Shown here: piece by piece, positions 34,464 to 43,929 of the stretch
Position numbering within the stretch: the stretch's first letter is position 1
How the letters are laid out: each line of letters starts with the position of its first letter
Assembly (NCBI RefSeq): GCF_009768885.1
Contig: NZ_WSQA01000006.1
Span: 186,001-250,000, forward strand
Direction of reading: 5' to 3'
Length of the DNA stretch: 64,000 nucleotides
Source of the DNA: Sphingobacterium humi
GTDB lineage: Bacteria; Bacteroidota; Bacteroidia; Sphingobacteriales; Sphingobacteriaceae
Position numbers and translations under genes: made by a program
Notes under the pieces: generated by a model
Told to the model about the DNA's origin: nothing
What the model saw: the letters and a program-made list of their open reading frames with translations, nothing else
Database searches by the model: none

Positions 34464-35597
34464 TTAGGCTTTTAAACGCTCCTCTAAAGCGGTCAAGAAG
34501 CGGTCTGCAATTTCTTTAGTTATGTTTAGGGCTGGCAATATACGAATTACATTAGGTTTCGCTTCGCCCGTGAAAATTTTATGTATAGAAAGTAGCTCTT
34601 TTTTTACGTTGGCATACTCTTCCGGCAGGTCAATTCCGATCATCAATCCACGTCCTCTAACGTCCAATACCTTATCGAATTTTTTCAACTCTTCAATGAG
34701 GTAAGTTCCGACTTCGCGTGCATTGGCTAATAGTTGTTCTTGCTTGATGATATCCAACACCGCTACAGCAGCAGCACAAGCTAAGTGGTTACCGCCGAAG
34801 GTGGTACCCAGCAAGCCGTATGAAGCTTTGAATTTAGGCGCAATGGCAATCCCTCCGATCGGGAAACCGTTGCCCATGCCTTTGGCCATGGAATAGATAT
34901 CGGCAGCTACGCCGGCATAGTCATGCGAGTAGAAATCACCGGTACGGCCATAGCCACATTGTACCGAGTCGGCAATATATACGGCTCCGTATTGATCACA
35001 AAGGGAGCGGATTAATTGTAAGAATGGAATAGACGCTTCGCGAATCCCCCCTACCCCTTGGATTCCTTCAATAATAACGGCTGCAATTTCATCGCCATAC
35101 TCTTGGAAAGCATTAACCAAGGCATCCTCATCATTGAACGGTAGAAACACGACATTATCCGTTTCGTTCACCGGTGCTACAATGTTTGGATTATCCGTTG
35201 CCGCTACGGCCAGGGATGTACGTCCGTGGAAGGCCTTGCTAAAGGCGATGATTTTCTTTCTGCCGGTATGGAAGGAAGCTAATTTTAACGCATTCTCGTT
35301 GGCTTCAGCTCCGGAGTTACATAAGAACAGGGTATAGTCTACTTTACCGGAAACCTCGCCCAATTGTCGGGCCAATTGTTGTTGCAATGGAATTAACACT
35401 GAGTTGGAATAGAATCCAATCTTATTTAATTGTTGTGTTAGGCTTTCTACGTAATGAGGATGCGTATGCCCGATAGAAATTACGGCATGCCCGCCGTATA
35501 AATCCAGATACTCATTTCCTTGTTCATCCCATACCAACGATCCCTTAGCTTTTACGATGTTGATAGGGTTGACAGGATAAACATTAAAAAGTTCCAT
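34464..35597 (-). CDS. argD: acetylornithine (or succinylornithine) aminotransferase
   Basis: This 377-residue class III PLP aminotransferase makes N-acylornithine from its semialdehyde. The PLP lysine is Lys239 in YSMAKGMGNGFPIGG, the phosphate loop is NSGAEANENALKL, and the Asp is in YIADSVQCGYGRTG. It is the first gene of argD-argF'-argB-proC-argE. A -7 box 29 bp upstream is overlapped by an inverted repeat that may be an operator. argC, argJ/argA, argG and argH are not in the window. Confidence 0.94.
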   Translation of the reverse strand: MELFNVYPVNPINIVKAKGSLVWDEQGNEYLDLYGGHAVISIGHTHPHYVESLTQQLNKIGFYSNSVLIPLQQQLARQLGEVSGKVDYTLFLCNSGAEANENALKLASFHTGRKKIIAFSKAFHGRTSLAVAATDNPNIVAPVNETDNVVFLPFNDEDALVNAFQEYGDEIAAVIIEGIQGVGGIREASIPFLQLIRSLCDQYGAVYIADSVQCGYGRTGDFYSHDYAGVAADIYSMAKGMGNGFPIGGIAIAPKFKASYGLLGTTFGGNHLACAAAVAVLDIIKQEQLLANAREVGTYLIEELKKFDKVLDVRGRGLMIGIDLPEEYANVKKELLSIHKIFTGEAKPNVIRILPALNITKEIADRFLTALEERLKA

Positions 35598-35621
35598 GTA
35601 TAAAGATTGCGTAATATGTGA

Positions 35622-35653
35622 ACTACAAATATATGTAGTAATAACATAGCAAA
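35622..35653 (-). promoter_or_regulatory. arg operon promoter with overlapping inverted repeat
   Basis: Minus-strand TATATTTG at 35633-35626 is a -7 box, with TTTG at 35653-35650 upstream (16-bp spacer, shorter than the usual 19). ACTACA (35622-35627) and TGTAGT (35634-35639) form an inverted repeat across the -7 box, a natural place for a repressor. Confidence 0.5.
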
Positions 35654-35663
35654 CAGGATAAAA

Positions 35664-35695
35664 TAAAAAAAGTCCTCTTTTTCAAGAGGACTTTT
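35664..35695 (-). terminator. terminator of the ribosomal protein cluster
   Basis: A perfect 12-bp stem (35668-35679 with 35684-35695) has a 4-nt loop and a T run on the minus strand. It lies just after rplQ. Confidence 0.9.
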
Positions 35696-35712
35696 CGTAT
35701 CGTTAAAGTAGC

Positions 35713-36447
35713 TTATTCGTCTACTTTTTTACCGCCGTCTAATTCAGCTTTTAATTTTTCTAATTCTTCGAATTTACCGTCAGCTGCTAATTGTGCTTGT
35801 TCAGCCCAAGTAGTAGGATCTGCCGTATTGAAGTTAGAACCAGCTTCAGTTAAGATTTCCTTCACTTTTTCAGCGTCGGTTTTTGCTAACTCAGCGTAAG
35901 TAGCGATACCTGCAGCAGCTAATACTTCTGCAATTTTAGGACCGATACCTTCAACGATGGTTAAATCGTCGCCTTGAGCAGTTTCAGCTTTCGCTTCTTT
36001 TGCTTCAGCAGCTGGAGTAGCTTTTTTCTTAGCAGCACCACGACGACGCGTAGCTTTTTTCTCAGTTTTAGCAGTTTTGCCGTAAACTTCGTTGTAATCT
36101 ACTAATTCGATAAATGCCATTTCCGCGTTATCACCTAATCTGTTTTCTAATTTGATGATACGTGTGTAACCACCTGGACGGGAAGCAACTTTTTCAGATA
36201 CTTCGCGGAACAAGATCGTAACAGCGTCTTTATCTTTCAAGTAAGCGAATACCGTACGACGAGAGTGAGTCGTATCGTTTTTAGATTTAGTAATCAAAGG
36301 CTCTACGTAAGTACGTAATGCTTTAGCTTTGGCTAAAGTGGTAGTAATACGTTTGTGTTTAATTAATGAAGTCGCCATATTAGCTAACATCGCCTTACGG
36401 TGACTGTCAGTGCGGCCTAAGTGATTAACTTTTTTTCCGTGTCTCAT
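35713..36447 (-). CDS. rplQ: 50S ribosomal protein L17 with C-terminal helix-hairpin-helix domain
   Basis: The protein has 244 residues, about twice the usual length. The L17 core is residues 1-120 ([27 protein letters not shown]). A basic Ala/Lys-rich linker (121-158) leads to an added domain (160-240) starting [21 protein letters not shown], a helix-hairpin-helix nucleic-acid-binding pattern, then [15 protein letters not shown]17 sits near the exit tunnel. The extension is inferred to bind RNA or DNA. It is the last gene of the cluster and is followed by a terminator. Confidence 0.95.
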   Translation of the reverse strand: MRHGKKVNHLGRTDSHRKAMLANMATSLIKHKRITTTLAKAKALRTYVEPLITKSKNDTTHSRRTVFAYLKDKDAVTILFREVSEKVASRPGGYTRIIKLENRLGDNAEMAFIELVDYNEVYGKTAKTEKKATRRRGAAKKKATPAAEAKEAKAETAQGDDLTIVEGIGPKIAEVLAAAGIATYAELAKTDAEKVKEILTEAGSNFNTADPTTWAEQAQLAADGKFEELEKLKAELDGGKKVDE

Positions 36448-36569
36448 TTTTTAATTTGTTTTTGTGCGTACCGTTCTTTCTTTCAAGCTTGTATCGTATA
36501 ATAAGATGACTTATTCTCTACTCCCAAGAGGAATTACGCAACAGGTCGCTTAATGTATTGTAATGTTGA

Positions 36570-37562
36570 TTATTCTTCGTCTAGCTTGTACTTAGACAAG
36601 TTCATACCGAAAGATAAACCTTTAGATTTTACGAGTTCCTGAATTTCAGATAATGATTTCTTACCGAAGTTGCGGAATTTCAACATATCGGCCACATCGT
36701 AAGTTACCAATTCTGCTAAAGTACGGATGTCTGCTGCTTTTAAACAGTTTAATGCACGTACAGAAAGATCAAGATCTACTAATTCTGTTTTCAAGATCTT
36801 ACGCATGTGTAAGATTTCCTCGTCAACAACTTTTGTTTCTTCTTTGGTTTGCGATTCTAACAACATGTTTTCATCAGAGAATAACATGAAGTGTTGAATT
36901 AAGATTTTCGCTGCTTCTTTCAAAGCATCTTCTGGATGAATAGAACCATCCGTAGAGATATCTAACAACAATTTCTCGTAGTCAGTTTTTTGCTCTACAC
37001 GATAGTTTTCAATGGTATATTTTACATTTTTGATCGGCGTGTAGATGGAGTCGATAGCGATTAAGCCTACAGGTCCGTCTACCACTTTGTTCTCTTCTGC
37101 ATTCACATAACCACGACCTTTTCCTACAGAAATTTCAACCTCTACAGTCACGGAGTTATCCATATTACAGATAACCATGTCTGGGTTTAAAACGGTGAAG
37201 TTGTTGGAAAACTTAGTAATGTCTCCTGCTGTAAATTGATCTTGGCCATTGATAACTACAAAGATTTTCTCATTATCGCCTTGCTCACCAGTCTTTTTGA
37301 AACGTACTTGTTTCAAGTTAAGAATGATTTCCGTAACATCTTCTACCACGCCTTTAATCGTAGAGAATTCGTGCGAAACGCCTGAAAATCTTACCGACGT
37401 AATTGCATATCCTTCTAGAGAGGACAATAAAATACGGCGTAAAGCATTACCAATAGTTACACCAAATCCTGGCTCTAATGGACGAAATTCGAAGGTACCA
37501 TCAAAATCGGTAGATTTTTGCATGATAACTTTATCCGGTCTTTGAAATGCTAAAATTGCCAT
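36570..37562 (-). CDS. rpoA: DNA-directed RNA polymerase subunit alpha
   Basis: This 330-residue subunit dimerises to start RNA polymerase assembly. The N-terminal domain carries [20 protein letters not shown]. The C-terminal domain (about 245-325), ending [14 protein letters not shown], contains the helix-hairpin-helix that contacts UP elements and activators ([27 protein letters not shown]). It lies between rpsD and rplQ, with gaps of 82 and 122 bp. Confidence 0.97.
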   Translation of the reverse strand: MAILAFQRPDKVIMQKSTDFDGTFEFRPLEPGFGVTIGNALRRILLSSLEGYAITSVRFSGVSHEFSTIKGVVEDVTEIILNLKQVRFKKTGEQGDNEKIFVVINGQDQFTAGDITKFSNNFTVLNPDMVICNMDNSVTVEVEISVGKGRGYVNAEENKVVDGPVGLIAIDSIYTPIKNVKYTIENYRVEQKTDYEKLLLDISTDGSIHPEDALKEAAKILIQHFMLFSDENMLLESQTKEETKVVDEEILHMRKILKTELVDLDLSVRALNCLKAADIRTLAELVTYDVADMLKFRNFGKKSLSEIQELVKSKGLSFGMNLSKYKLDEE

Positions 37563-37602
37563 TTATGTTCTTTTAAGTTTTAGTACTTGTTATGATACAA
37601 TA

Positions 37603-37635
37603 ATAACATGCAGCCCCATTGGAGATGCATGTTAT
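37603..37635 (-). other. hairpin between rpsD and rpoA
   Basis: ATAACATGCA (37603-37612) and TGCATGTTAT (37626-37635) are perfect complements around a 13-nt loop. No T tract follows on the minus strand. Confidence 0.65.
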
Positions 37636-37644
37636 CATTATTTA

Positions 37645-38253
37645 TTATTTAGAGTATAACTCTACAATTAAGTTCTCTTTGATATTCTCTGGAATGTCAG
37701 CTCTTTCAGGATAATTCACGAAAGTACCTTTCAATGCATTTGCATCCCACTCTAACCAGCTGAATTTATTGATTTTTCTGCCAGCAACCGAGTTAGCAAT
37801 TGCTTCTAAAGTTTTAGATTGTTCGCGAACTTCCACAACATCACCAGGGCGTATGCTATATGATGGAATGTTAACTAATGATCCGTTAACTGTAATATGC
37901 TTGTGGGAAACTAATTGACGCGCAGCTGCACGAGTAGGTGCAATTCCTAAACGGTACACGATGTTATCTAAACGAGCTTCTAATAATTTCAAGAAGTTCT
38001 CACCTGTAATACCTTGTTTAGCGGCTGCTTTTACGAATAGATTAGAGAATTGACGCTCTAAAACACCGTACGTATATTTAGCTTTTTGTTTTTCTAACAA
38101 CTGAATAGCGTATTCAGACTGTTTCCCTCTTCTTTTAGATGGACCATGTTGTCCAGGAGGGTAATTTTTCTTTTCTAGCGCTTTATCTGGGCCGAAAATG
38201 GGCTCTCTAAATTTACGAGCTATTTTGGACTTAGGTCCTGTATATCTTGCCAT
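37645..38253 (-). CDS. rpsD: 30S ribosomal protein S4
   Basis: This 202-residue primary 16S rRNA-binding protein nucleates 30S assembly. The S4 RNA-binding fold is seen in [20 protein letters not shown] and [17 protein letters not shown]. The N terminus lacks the zinc-binding cysteines of some S4 proteins. In many bacteria S4 represses the alpha operon. Here hairpins flank the gene on both sides. Confidence 0.97.
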   Translation of the reverse strand: MARYTGPKSKIARKFREPIFGPDKALEKKNYPPGQHGPSKRRGKQSEYAIQLLEKQKAKYTYGVLERQFSNLFVKAAAKQGITGENFLKLLEARLDNIVYRLGIAPTRAAARQLVSHKHITVNGSLVNIPSYSIRPGDVVEVREQSKTLEAIANSVAGRKINKFSWLEWDANALKGTFVNYPERADIPENIKENLIVELYSK

Positions 38254-38277
38254 TTCTTATTTCTGTTTGAAGTATCA

Positions 38278-38294
38278 TTCAGCCTTTAGCTGAA
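38278..38294 (-). other. small hairpin between rpsK and rpsD
   Basis: TTCAGC and GCTGAA (38278-38283 with 38289-38294) flank a 5-nt loop in the 67-bp gap. Confidence 0.4.
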
Positions 38295-38320
38295 GAATCT
38301 TATCTTAAACAATTCTGTTA

Positions 38321-38710
38321 TTAAACTCTTCTGCGTTTTGGAGGACGACAACCGTTGTGAGGAAGTGGAGTAATATCCTTGATGGTAGTCACATCGATTC
38401 CAATACCTTGTAAAGAACGGATTGCAGACTCACGTCCAGCACCAGGTCCTTTTACAAAAACTTCAACTTTACGCAATCCTAAGTCGTATGCCACTTTTCC
38501 ACAGTCGTTTGCAGCTTGTCCGGCAGCATATGGGGTGTTCTTTTTCGAACCTTTGAAGCCCATTTTACCAGCTGATGACCATGAAATTGTTTGACCTTGA
38601 TTGTTAGTCAAAGTTACAATGATGTTGTTAAAAGTAGCATTGATATGAGCTTGACCAACAGGCTCGATAACAACGATACGTTTTTTAGTAACTTTTTTAC
38701 TTTTAGCCAT
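38321..38710 (-). CDS. rpsK: 30S ribosomal protein S11
   Basis: The 129-residue platform protein of the 30S subunit contains the S11 signature regions [14 protein letters not shown] and [16 protein letters not shown] and ends in a basic [12 protein letters not shown] tail. It is 10 bp after rpsM, in the conserved order rpsM-rpsK-rpsD-rpoA-rplQ. Confidence 0.97.
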   Translation of the reverse strand: MAKSKKVTKKRIVVIEPVGQAHINATFNNIIVTLTNNQGQTISWSSAGKMGFKGSKKNTPYAAGQAANDCGKVAYDLGLRKVEVFVKGPGAGRESAIRSLQGIGIDVTTIKDITPLPHNGCRPPKRRRV

Positions 38711-38720
38711 TTCTTACTTA

Positions 38721-39098
38721 TTATTTAGTAGCTTTTTTCTTGTTTGCAACTGTCTTACGTTTTCCTTTACGCGTACGGGAGTTATTTTTCGTACGTTGTC
38801 CACGAACTGGTAAGTGTTTACGGTGGCGTAGTCCACGGTAACAACCAATATCCATCAAACGTTTAATGTTCAATTGTACTTCTGAACGTAACGCACCTTC
38901 AACTTTGATTTCATCGTTGATGATGGTACGAATTGCTGCCAATTGATCATCATTCCATTCCTGAACTTTCACGTTCTGATCGATACCTGCTTTTTCCAAG
39001 ATATAAGCAGCAGTGGAACGACCAATACCGAAAATATAGGTAAGGCCAATAACACCTCTTTTGTTTTTAGGTAAATCTATACCTGATATCCTTGCCAT
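38721..39098 (-). CDS. rpsM: 30S ribosomal protein S13
   Basis: The 125-residue 30S head protein contacts P-site tRNA and the 50S subunit. [15 protein letters not shown] opens the protein, [10 protein letters not shown] is the H2TH-like part, and the C-terminal [17 protein letters not shown] tail reaches the tRNA. It is the first 30S gene after infA-rpmJ. Confidence 0.97.
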   Translation of the reverse strand: MARISGIDLPKNKRGVIGLTYIFGIGRSTAAYILEKAGIDQNVKVQEWNDDQLAAIRTIINDEIKVEGALRSEVQLNIKRLMDIGCYRGLRHRKHLPVRGQRTKNNSRTRKGKRKTVANKKKATK

Positions 39099-39126
39099 AT
39101 AATACTTTAAGCGATTATGTTAATAA

Positions 39127-39243
39127 CTAACCCTGACGTTGTTTAAACTTTGGGTTCTTTTTGTTAATTACAAAAACTTTTCCTTTGCGACGGATGATTT
39201 TGCAATCCGCACTGCGTTTTTTAATTGATGCTCTAACTTTCAT
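39127..39243 (-). CDS. rpmJ: 50S ribosomal protein L36, zinc-free form
   Basis: The 38-residue protein starts [15 protein letters not shown] and ends PKFKQRQG. It sits between infA (43-bp gap) and rpsM. The zinc-binding form has three Cys and one His. Here only one Cys remains (Cys14) and the other ligand positions are Ser or Asn/Lys, so this is the zinc-independent (C-minus) type. Confidence 0.95.
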   Translation of the reverse strand: MKVRASIKKRSADCKIIRRKGKVFVINKKNPKFKQRQG

Positions 39244-39286
39244 TTTTATAAGTTTTTTTAATACTGCTACAAATGCGTTATTCGAC

Positions 39287-39505
39287 TTATTTATAGCGGT
39301 ATGTAATTCTTCCTTTGGTTAAATCATATGGAGACATTTCCAACTTCACCTTATCACCTGGCAGAATTTTAATGTAGTGCATACGCATTTTGCCGGAAAT
39401 ATGGGCAATAATCTCATGACCATTTTCCAACTCTACACGAAACATCGCGTTTGAAAGCGCTTCCTTAATGATACCGTCTTGTTCTATCGAGGCTTGTTTA
39501 GCCAT
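39287..39505 (-). CDS. infA: translation initiation factor IF-1
   Basis: This 72-residue S1/OB-fold protein occupies the ribosomal A site during initiation. It contains the typical [18 protein letters not shown] and [21 protein letters not shown] consensus promoter lies 42 bp upstream, so infA probably begins a second transcription unit within the cluster. Confidence 0.97.
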   Translation of the reverse strand: MAKQASIEQDGIIKEALSNAMFRVELENGHEIIAHISGKMRMHYIKILPGDKVKLEMSPYDLTKGRITYRYK

Positions 39506-39546
39506 ATAAGCTCTATTTTTATGTATAAATTCGCAAAACAGGAGTG

Positions 39547-39576
39547 CAAAGATAAATAAAAATAATTGAATACCAA
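39547..39576 (-). promoter_or_regulatory. internal promoter ahead of infA
   Basis: On the minus strand TTG at 39576-39574, a 19-bp spacer and TATCTTTG at 39554-39547 fit the Bacteroidota -33/-7 consensus. The leader would be about 35 nt. Confidence 0.65.
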
Positions 39577-40359
39577 CTACTTTTTACTTAAAACTTTCTC
39601 TATTGCCTCAAAATTCAATAACACGTCTGGTTTTCCTTTTCGGATGGCCACCATTTGCTCAAAGTGTGCAGAAAGCTTCCCATCGATGGTACTTACCGTC
39701 CAACCATCATCCCAAAACTTCACCCCACCTTTTCCGGCATTGATCATCGGTTCGATACAGATCACCAAGCCCTCTTCTAATTTTGGTCCGGATCCACGCT
39801 TGCCGTAGTTTGGCACTTCTGGTTTTTCATGCAAATGAAAACCAACACCATGACCTACTAACTCGCGTACAATACCGTAGTTATAGCGTGTTACATATTC
39901 TTGAATAGCAGAGGAAATATCACCTACACGTTTTCCAGCAACGGCTTCTTCGATACCTGCGTATAATGACGCTTTAGTAACATCCAATAATTGCTGTGCT
40001 TCGGCAGAGATTTCGCCTACCCCAAATGTATAAGCGGAGTCGCTAATAAAACCATTTAAATTTACCCCACCATCTACGGAGACAATATCTCCTTCTTTCA
40101 ATTCATACACACTTGGAAACCCGTGTACAATCTGGTCATTTACGGAAATGCACAGGGAATACGGGAAACCGTGGTAATTTAAAAAAGCCGGCGTACCTTT
40201 ATGATCTTTAATAAAATCGAAAGCGAACTTATCTAAGGATAAAGTCGTAATCCCGGGCTTAATCAACGAAGCGATTTCAGCAAGCAATTGCGAGAGTACA
40301 TTTGCTGACTCCCGCACCTGCTCAATTTCTTCGTCTGTTTTATAATATACTTTGGACAT
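39577..40359 (-). CDS. map: type I methionine aminopeptidase
   Basis: This 260-residue enzyme removes the N-terminal Met from nascent proteins. All five metal ligands are present: Asp96 (VSVDGGV), Asp107 (FISDSAY), His in [12 protein letters not shown], Glu in CIEPMI and Glu in FEQMVAI. It lies 7 bp after secY. adk, which lies between secY and map in many bacteria, is absent here. Confidence 0.97.
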   Translation of the reverse strand: MSKVYYKTDEEIEQVRESANVLSQLLAEIASLIKPGITTLSLDKFAFDFIKDHKGTPAFLNYHGFPYSLCISVNDQIVHGFPSVYELKEGDIVSVDGGVNLNGFISDSAYTFGVGEISAEAQQLLDVTKASLYAGIEEAVAGKRVGDISSAIQEYVTRYNYGIVRELVGHGVGFHLHEKPEVPNYGKRGSGPKLEEGLVICIEPMINAGKGGVKFWDDGWTVSTIDGKLSAHFEQMVAIRKGKPDVLLNFEAIEKVLSKK

Positions 40360-40366
40360 TCAAAAA

Positions 40367-41713
40367 TTAAATTGCTGATTGGTCGTAACCTTCAACACTA
40401 GTTGCAGTACTACGGCCTTTAACACGACCTGTTTTCATTAAACCATCATAGTGGCGCATCAACAAATGACTTTCGATCTGCTGAATGGTATCCAATACCA
40501 CACCTACTAAGATTAATAATGAAGTACCGCCATAGAAATGTGCAAACTGATTGTTTACACCGAACAAAGTAGCAATTGCCGGTAAGATGGCAATAATAGC
40601 TACAAAGACCGCTCCTGGGAAGGTAATGTGAGAAATCACATTATCGATAAACAAATTGGTGTCATAACCAGGTTTAATACCCGGAATGAAACCACCGTTT
40701 TTCTTCATGTCTTCTGACATCTGCTGCGGGTTCACCATAATCGCTGTATAGAAGAAGGTAAATGCAATAATCAATAGAGCAAAGACCACATTATACGTTA
40801 CGGAAGTATAGTTACTCAACGAGTTTAAGAAGTCAGACTGCACGTTCGGGAAGAACTGCGTTAATGACATCGGCAAGAACATAATGGCTTGCGCGAAGAT
40901 GATAGGCATTACCCCAGCGGCATTCACTTTCAAAGGAATGTACTGACGAACACCACCGATTTGTTTATTTCCAACGATTTTCTTAGCGTATTGTACTGGA
41001 ATTTTACGAACTCCTTGAACAACAAGAATAGTAAAGATTACAACGAAGAATAAGGCAACAAACTCTAACAACAATGGAATAGGACCACCACCGCTAGGGC
41101 TCATTCTAGATCCCCATTCTGCTGTAATACCTGCAGGAAGCTGCGCGATAATTCCTGCCATGATAATCAGTGAAATACCATTACCGATACCTTTATCAGT
41201 AATCTTTTCACCTAGCCACATCACAAACAATGTACCTGCTGTCAATACAATAGCCGCTAAAATAGAGAACATTGGATCGGCAATAGTTTTAGCTTCCGGG
41301 CCAATTTGTGTCTTTACGTAAGCTACAGACTGTACCAAAGTAATCGCTACGGTTAGGTAACGGGTAATTTGGGTCATCTTCTTACGACCAGACTCTCCCT
41401 CTTTTTGCATCTTTTGAAACGCAGGCACAGCTATCCCCAATAACTGCACAACGATAGATGCGGAGATGTATGGCATTACGCCTAATGCAAAAATGGCTGC
41501 ACGCGAGAATGACCCGCCGGCAAACATATTGATTAGGTTCATAATATCATTACCACCTTCTCTGTTTACTACCAATGCATCCGGATTCACACCTGGCAAT
41601 ACCACGTGACATCCTATGCGGTATATTAAAAGAAATAGTAACGTATTTAAGATACGATTACGTAATTCTTCAATCTTCCATATATTGGTTAAGGTTGTGA
41701 TTAGTTTCTTCAT
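40367..41713 (-). CDS. secY: protein translocase subunit SecY
   Basis: This 448-residue channel protein of the Sec translocon has ten predicted membrane helices. It contains the family signature GVNPDALVVN near the N terminus and the plug region IMNLINMFAGGSFSRAAIFALGVMPYI-type segment (about 57-83). The C-terminal loop LLMRHYDGLMKTGRVKGR contacts the ribosome. It lies 6 bp after rplO. Confidence 0.97.
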   Translation of the reverse strand: MKKLITTLTNIWKIEELRNRILNTLLFLLIYRIGCHVVLPGVNPDALVVNREGGNDIMNLINMFAGGSFSRAAIFALGVMPYISASIVVQLLGIAVPAFQKMQKEGESGRKKMTQITRYLTVAITLVQSVAYVKTQIGPEAKTIADPMFSILAAIVLTAGTLFVMWLGEKITDKGIGNGISLIIMAGIIAQLPAGITAEWGSRMSPSGGGPIPLLLEFVALFFVVIFTILVVQGVRKIPVQYAKKIVGNKQIGGVRQYIPLKVNAAGVMPIIFAQAIMFLPMSLTQFFPNVQSDFLNSLSNYTSVTYNVVFALLIIAFTFFYTAIMVNPQQMSEDMKKNGGFIPGIKPGYDTNLFIDNVISHITFPGAVFVAIIAILPAIATLFGVNNQFAHFYGGTSLLILVGVVLDTIQQIESHLLMRHYDGLMKTGRVKGRSTATSVEGYDQSAI

Positions 41714-41719
41714 GTATTA

Positions 41720-42166
41720 TTACATTTTTACGATAGAACCACCTGCTGCTTCAATAGCTTTTTGAGCTGAGGCAGAAAACGCATGGGCTTTAACTTCAAC
41801 TTTCGCTGTAAACTCGCCACGACCTAAGATTTTCACTTTGTCGTTTTTAGAAACTAAACCATGAACGTTTAATGTTTCGAAGTCTACGGAAGTTAAATTG
41901 TGCTTCTCAACTAATCCTTGTAATACATCTAAGTTTACACTAGTGTATTCTACACGATTGATGTTTTTGAAACCAAACTTAGGCACACGACGTTGTAAAG
42001 GCATCTGACCACCTTCAAAACCGATTTTCGTAGAAGTACCGGAACGAGATCCTGCACCTTTATGACCACGGGTTGAAGTACCGCCACGTCCTGAACCTTG
42101 ACCACGACCGATACGTTTTTTACTCTTGGTTGAACCAACTGCTGGTTTTAAATTACTTAAGTTCAT
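41720..42166 (-). CDS. rplO: 50S ribosomal protein L15
   Basis: The 148-residue large-subunit protein has an N-terminal glycine/arginine-rich extension ([19 protein letters not shown]) that threads into 23S rRNA. Its C-terminal globular part ends [10 protein letters not shown]. It lies 113 bp after rpmD, an unusually long gap that holds two hairpins. Confidence 0.97.
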   Translation of the reverse strand: MNLSNLKPAVGSTKSKKRIGRGQGSGRGGTSTRGHKGAGSRSGTSTKIGFEGGQMPLQRRVPKFGFKNINRVEYTSVNLDVLQGLVEKHNLTSVDFETLNVHGLVSKNDKVKILGRGEFTAKVEVKAHAFSASAQKAIEAAGGSIVKM

Positions 42167-42180
42167 TTTAAAATGAATTG

Positions 42181-42271
42181 TGTTACTCCTTCGCTCTCAC
42201 TAAACAGGAGGTAACATTTTAATATTTAATGAATAAACAGAATGGAAAGGACTGTGAGAAATCCTTTCCAT
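42181..42271 (-). other. two hairpins in the rpmD-rplO gap
   Basis: ATGGAAAGGA (42242-42251) and TCCTTTCCAT (42262-42271) are perfect complements. TGTTACTCC (42181-42189) pairs with GGAGGTAACA (42207-42216) with one bulge. They fill most of this gap in an otherwise compact operon. Neither has a clear T tract. Confidence 0.65.
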
Positions 42272-42279
42272 CGTTATTT

Positions 42280-42459
42280 TTAAACAGTTTCTACAGCTAC
42301 CAAATGGTTCACTTTGCGAACCATGCCAATAATGGCTGGAGTAGCTTCAACTTCTACTGAGTGGTTGATTTTTTTCAATCCTAAAGCCTCAATAGTTTTC
42401 TTTTGGCGCTCGCTTCTGTCGATAACGCTCTTTATCTGGGTGATTTTAATTTTTGCCAT
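42280..42459 (-). CDS. rpmD: 50S ribosomal protein L30
   Basis: The 59-residue protein starts [15 protein letters not shown] and contains [14 protein letters not shown] and [12 protein letters not shown]. It fits the standard rpsE-rpmD-rplO order, starting 4 bp after the rpsE stop. Confidence 0.97.
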   Translation of the reverse strand: MAKIKITQIKSVIDRSERQKKTIEALGLKKINHSVEVEATPAIIGMVRKVNHLVAVETV

Positions 42460-42463
42460 GATA

Positions 42464-42982
42464 TTAACCGTTAAATACTTTATTTAAATCGACACCGCGT
42501 GTTTGCGCTACGGTATAAGCATCACGCATGTTTGCTAATGCATCAATCGTTGCTTTTACTACGTTATGCGGGTTAGAAGAACCTAATGATTTTGCTAACA
42601 CGTCAGTGATACCAGCAGACTCTAATACGGCACGCATCGCACCACCTGCTAATACTCCTGTACCGTGTACCGCTGGTTTGATCAATACTGAACCACCAGA
42701 GTACTTACCGTACTGCTCGTGAGGAACCGTACCTTTAATGATAGGAACCTTCACTAAGTTTTTCTTCGCGTCGTCAATACCTTTAGTAATCGCTTCAGTA
42801 ACCTCTTTAGCTTTACCTAATCCGTATCCTACGATGCCGTTTTCATCACCAACAACCACGATAGCTGAGAAACTGAAGGTACGACCACCTTTAGTAACTT
42901 TGGCAACGCGTTGGATGCTTACTAAGCGATCTTTTAATTCAATTTCGCTTGATTTTACTCTTTTAATATTGCTTAATGCCAT
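42464..42982 (-). CDS. rpsE: 30S ribosomal protein S5
   Basis: This 172-residue protein sits near the mRNA entry site and contributes to decoding fidelity. [21 protein letters not shown] is the S5 double-stranded-RNA-binding-like part. The C-terminal domain has [17 protein letters not shown] and [15 protein letters not shown]. Confidence 0.97.
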   Translation of the reverse strand: MALSNIKRVKSSEIELKDRLVSIQRVAKVTKGGRTFSFSAIVVVGDENGIVGYGLGKAKEVTEAITKGIDDAKKNLVKVPIIKGTVPHEQYGKYSGGSVLIKPAVHGTGVLAGGAMRAVLESAGITDVLAKSLGSSNPHNVVKATIDALANMRDAYTVAQTRGVDLNKVFNG

Positions 42983-42994
42983 TTTCTTTCTTGA

Positions 42995-43348
42995 TTAAAA
43001 GTCTAAACCGCCTTCGCGAGCACCTTCAGCCAATGATTTGATACGGCCATGGTATAGATACCCATTACGGTCAAAAACTACTTTGCTAATTCCTGCTGCT
43101 ACGGCTTTCTCCGCAACTAATTTACCTACAGCTTTCGATTGCTCTACTTTATTGCCTGATGCAGCAAATTCTTTAGACGAAGAAGAGGCAGACACTAAAG
43201 TCTTACCAATGGTATCGTCGATAATTTGTGCGTAGATTCCTTTGTTACTTCTAAAAACGGTTAAACGAGGACGTTCTGTCGATCCAGCCAGGTGTTTTCT
43301 AATTCCTTTTTTGATTCTCGCTCTACGAGTTGATTTAATTCCTGCCAT
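42995..43348 (-). CDS. rplR: 50S ribosomal protein L18
   Basis: The 117-residue 5S rRNA-binding protein has [19 protein letters not shown] and a C-terminal [21 protein letters not shown], both typical of L18. It lies between rplF (5 bp) and rpsE (12 bp). Confidence 0.97.
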   Translation of the reverse strand: MAGIKSTRRARIKKGIRKHLAGSTERPRLTVFRSNKGIYAQIIDDTIGKTLVSASSSSKEFAASGNKVEQSKAVGKLVAEKAVAAGISKVVFDRNGYLYHGRIKSLAEGAREGGLDF

Positions 43349-43353
43349 GGTTA

Positions 43354-43908
43354 TTATTTTTTAGCTGATTTACCTGCTTTTCTTCTTAATACTTCACCCG
43401 CGAATTTAATACCTTTTCCTTTGTAAGGCTCTGGCTTACGGAAGCTACGGATTTTCGCGGCAACCTGTCCGATTAATTGTTTGTCGGTAGACTCCAAGGT
43501 AATCGTTGGGTTTTTCCCTTTCTCTGCAGTAGTTGTTACTTTAATTTCCGCTGGCAAAACAAAAACAATCTGGTGAGAGAATCCTAAAGTCAACTCTAAT
43601 GTATTACCGTTGTTTGAAGCACGGTAACCAACACCCACTAATTCTTGTGTAGTTTTATACCCTTCTGTTACACCTACAACCATGTTGTTAAGCAAGGCGC
43701 GGTACAAACCGTGTAATGCTTTGTGTTTCTTTTGTTCAGTCGGACGAGATACGACAATATTACCGTCTTCTTCTTTAACAGTAATGTCGCGGTCCACTTG
43801 CTGTGTTAATTCGCCTTTAGGGCCTTTCACAGTGATCAGATTTTTATCTGACACGGAAATTGATACTCCCGAAGGAATGGCAATAGGCGCTTTTCCAATT
43901 CTTGACAT
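43354..43908 (-). CDS. rplF: 50S ribosomal protein L6
   Basis: This 184-residue protein near the factor-binding site has two repeated domains. It opens [15 protein letters not shown] and has the C-terminal signature [21 protein letters not shown]. It lies 21 bp after rpsH. Confidence 0.97.
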   Translation of the reverse strand: MSRIGKAPIAIPSGVSISVSDKNLITVKGPKGELTQQVDRDITVKEEDGNIVVSRPTEQKKHKALHGLYRALLNNMVVGVTEGYKTTQELVGVGYRASNNGNTLELTLGFSHQIVFVLPAEIKVTTTAEKGKNPTITLESTDKQLIGQVAAKIRSFRKPEPYKGKGIKFAGEVLRRKAGKSAKK

Positions 43909-43929
43909 TTCTTTGTGTTTTTTCCTAGA

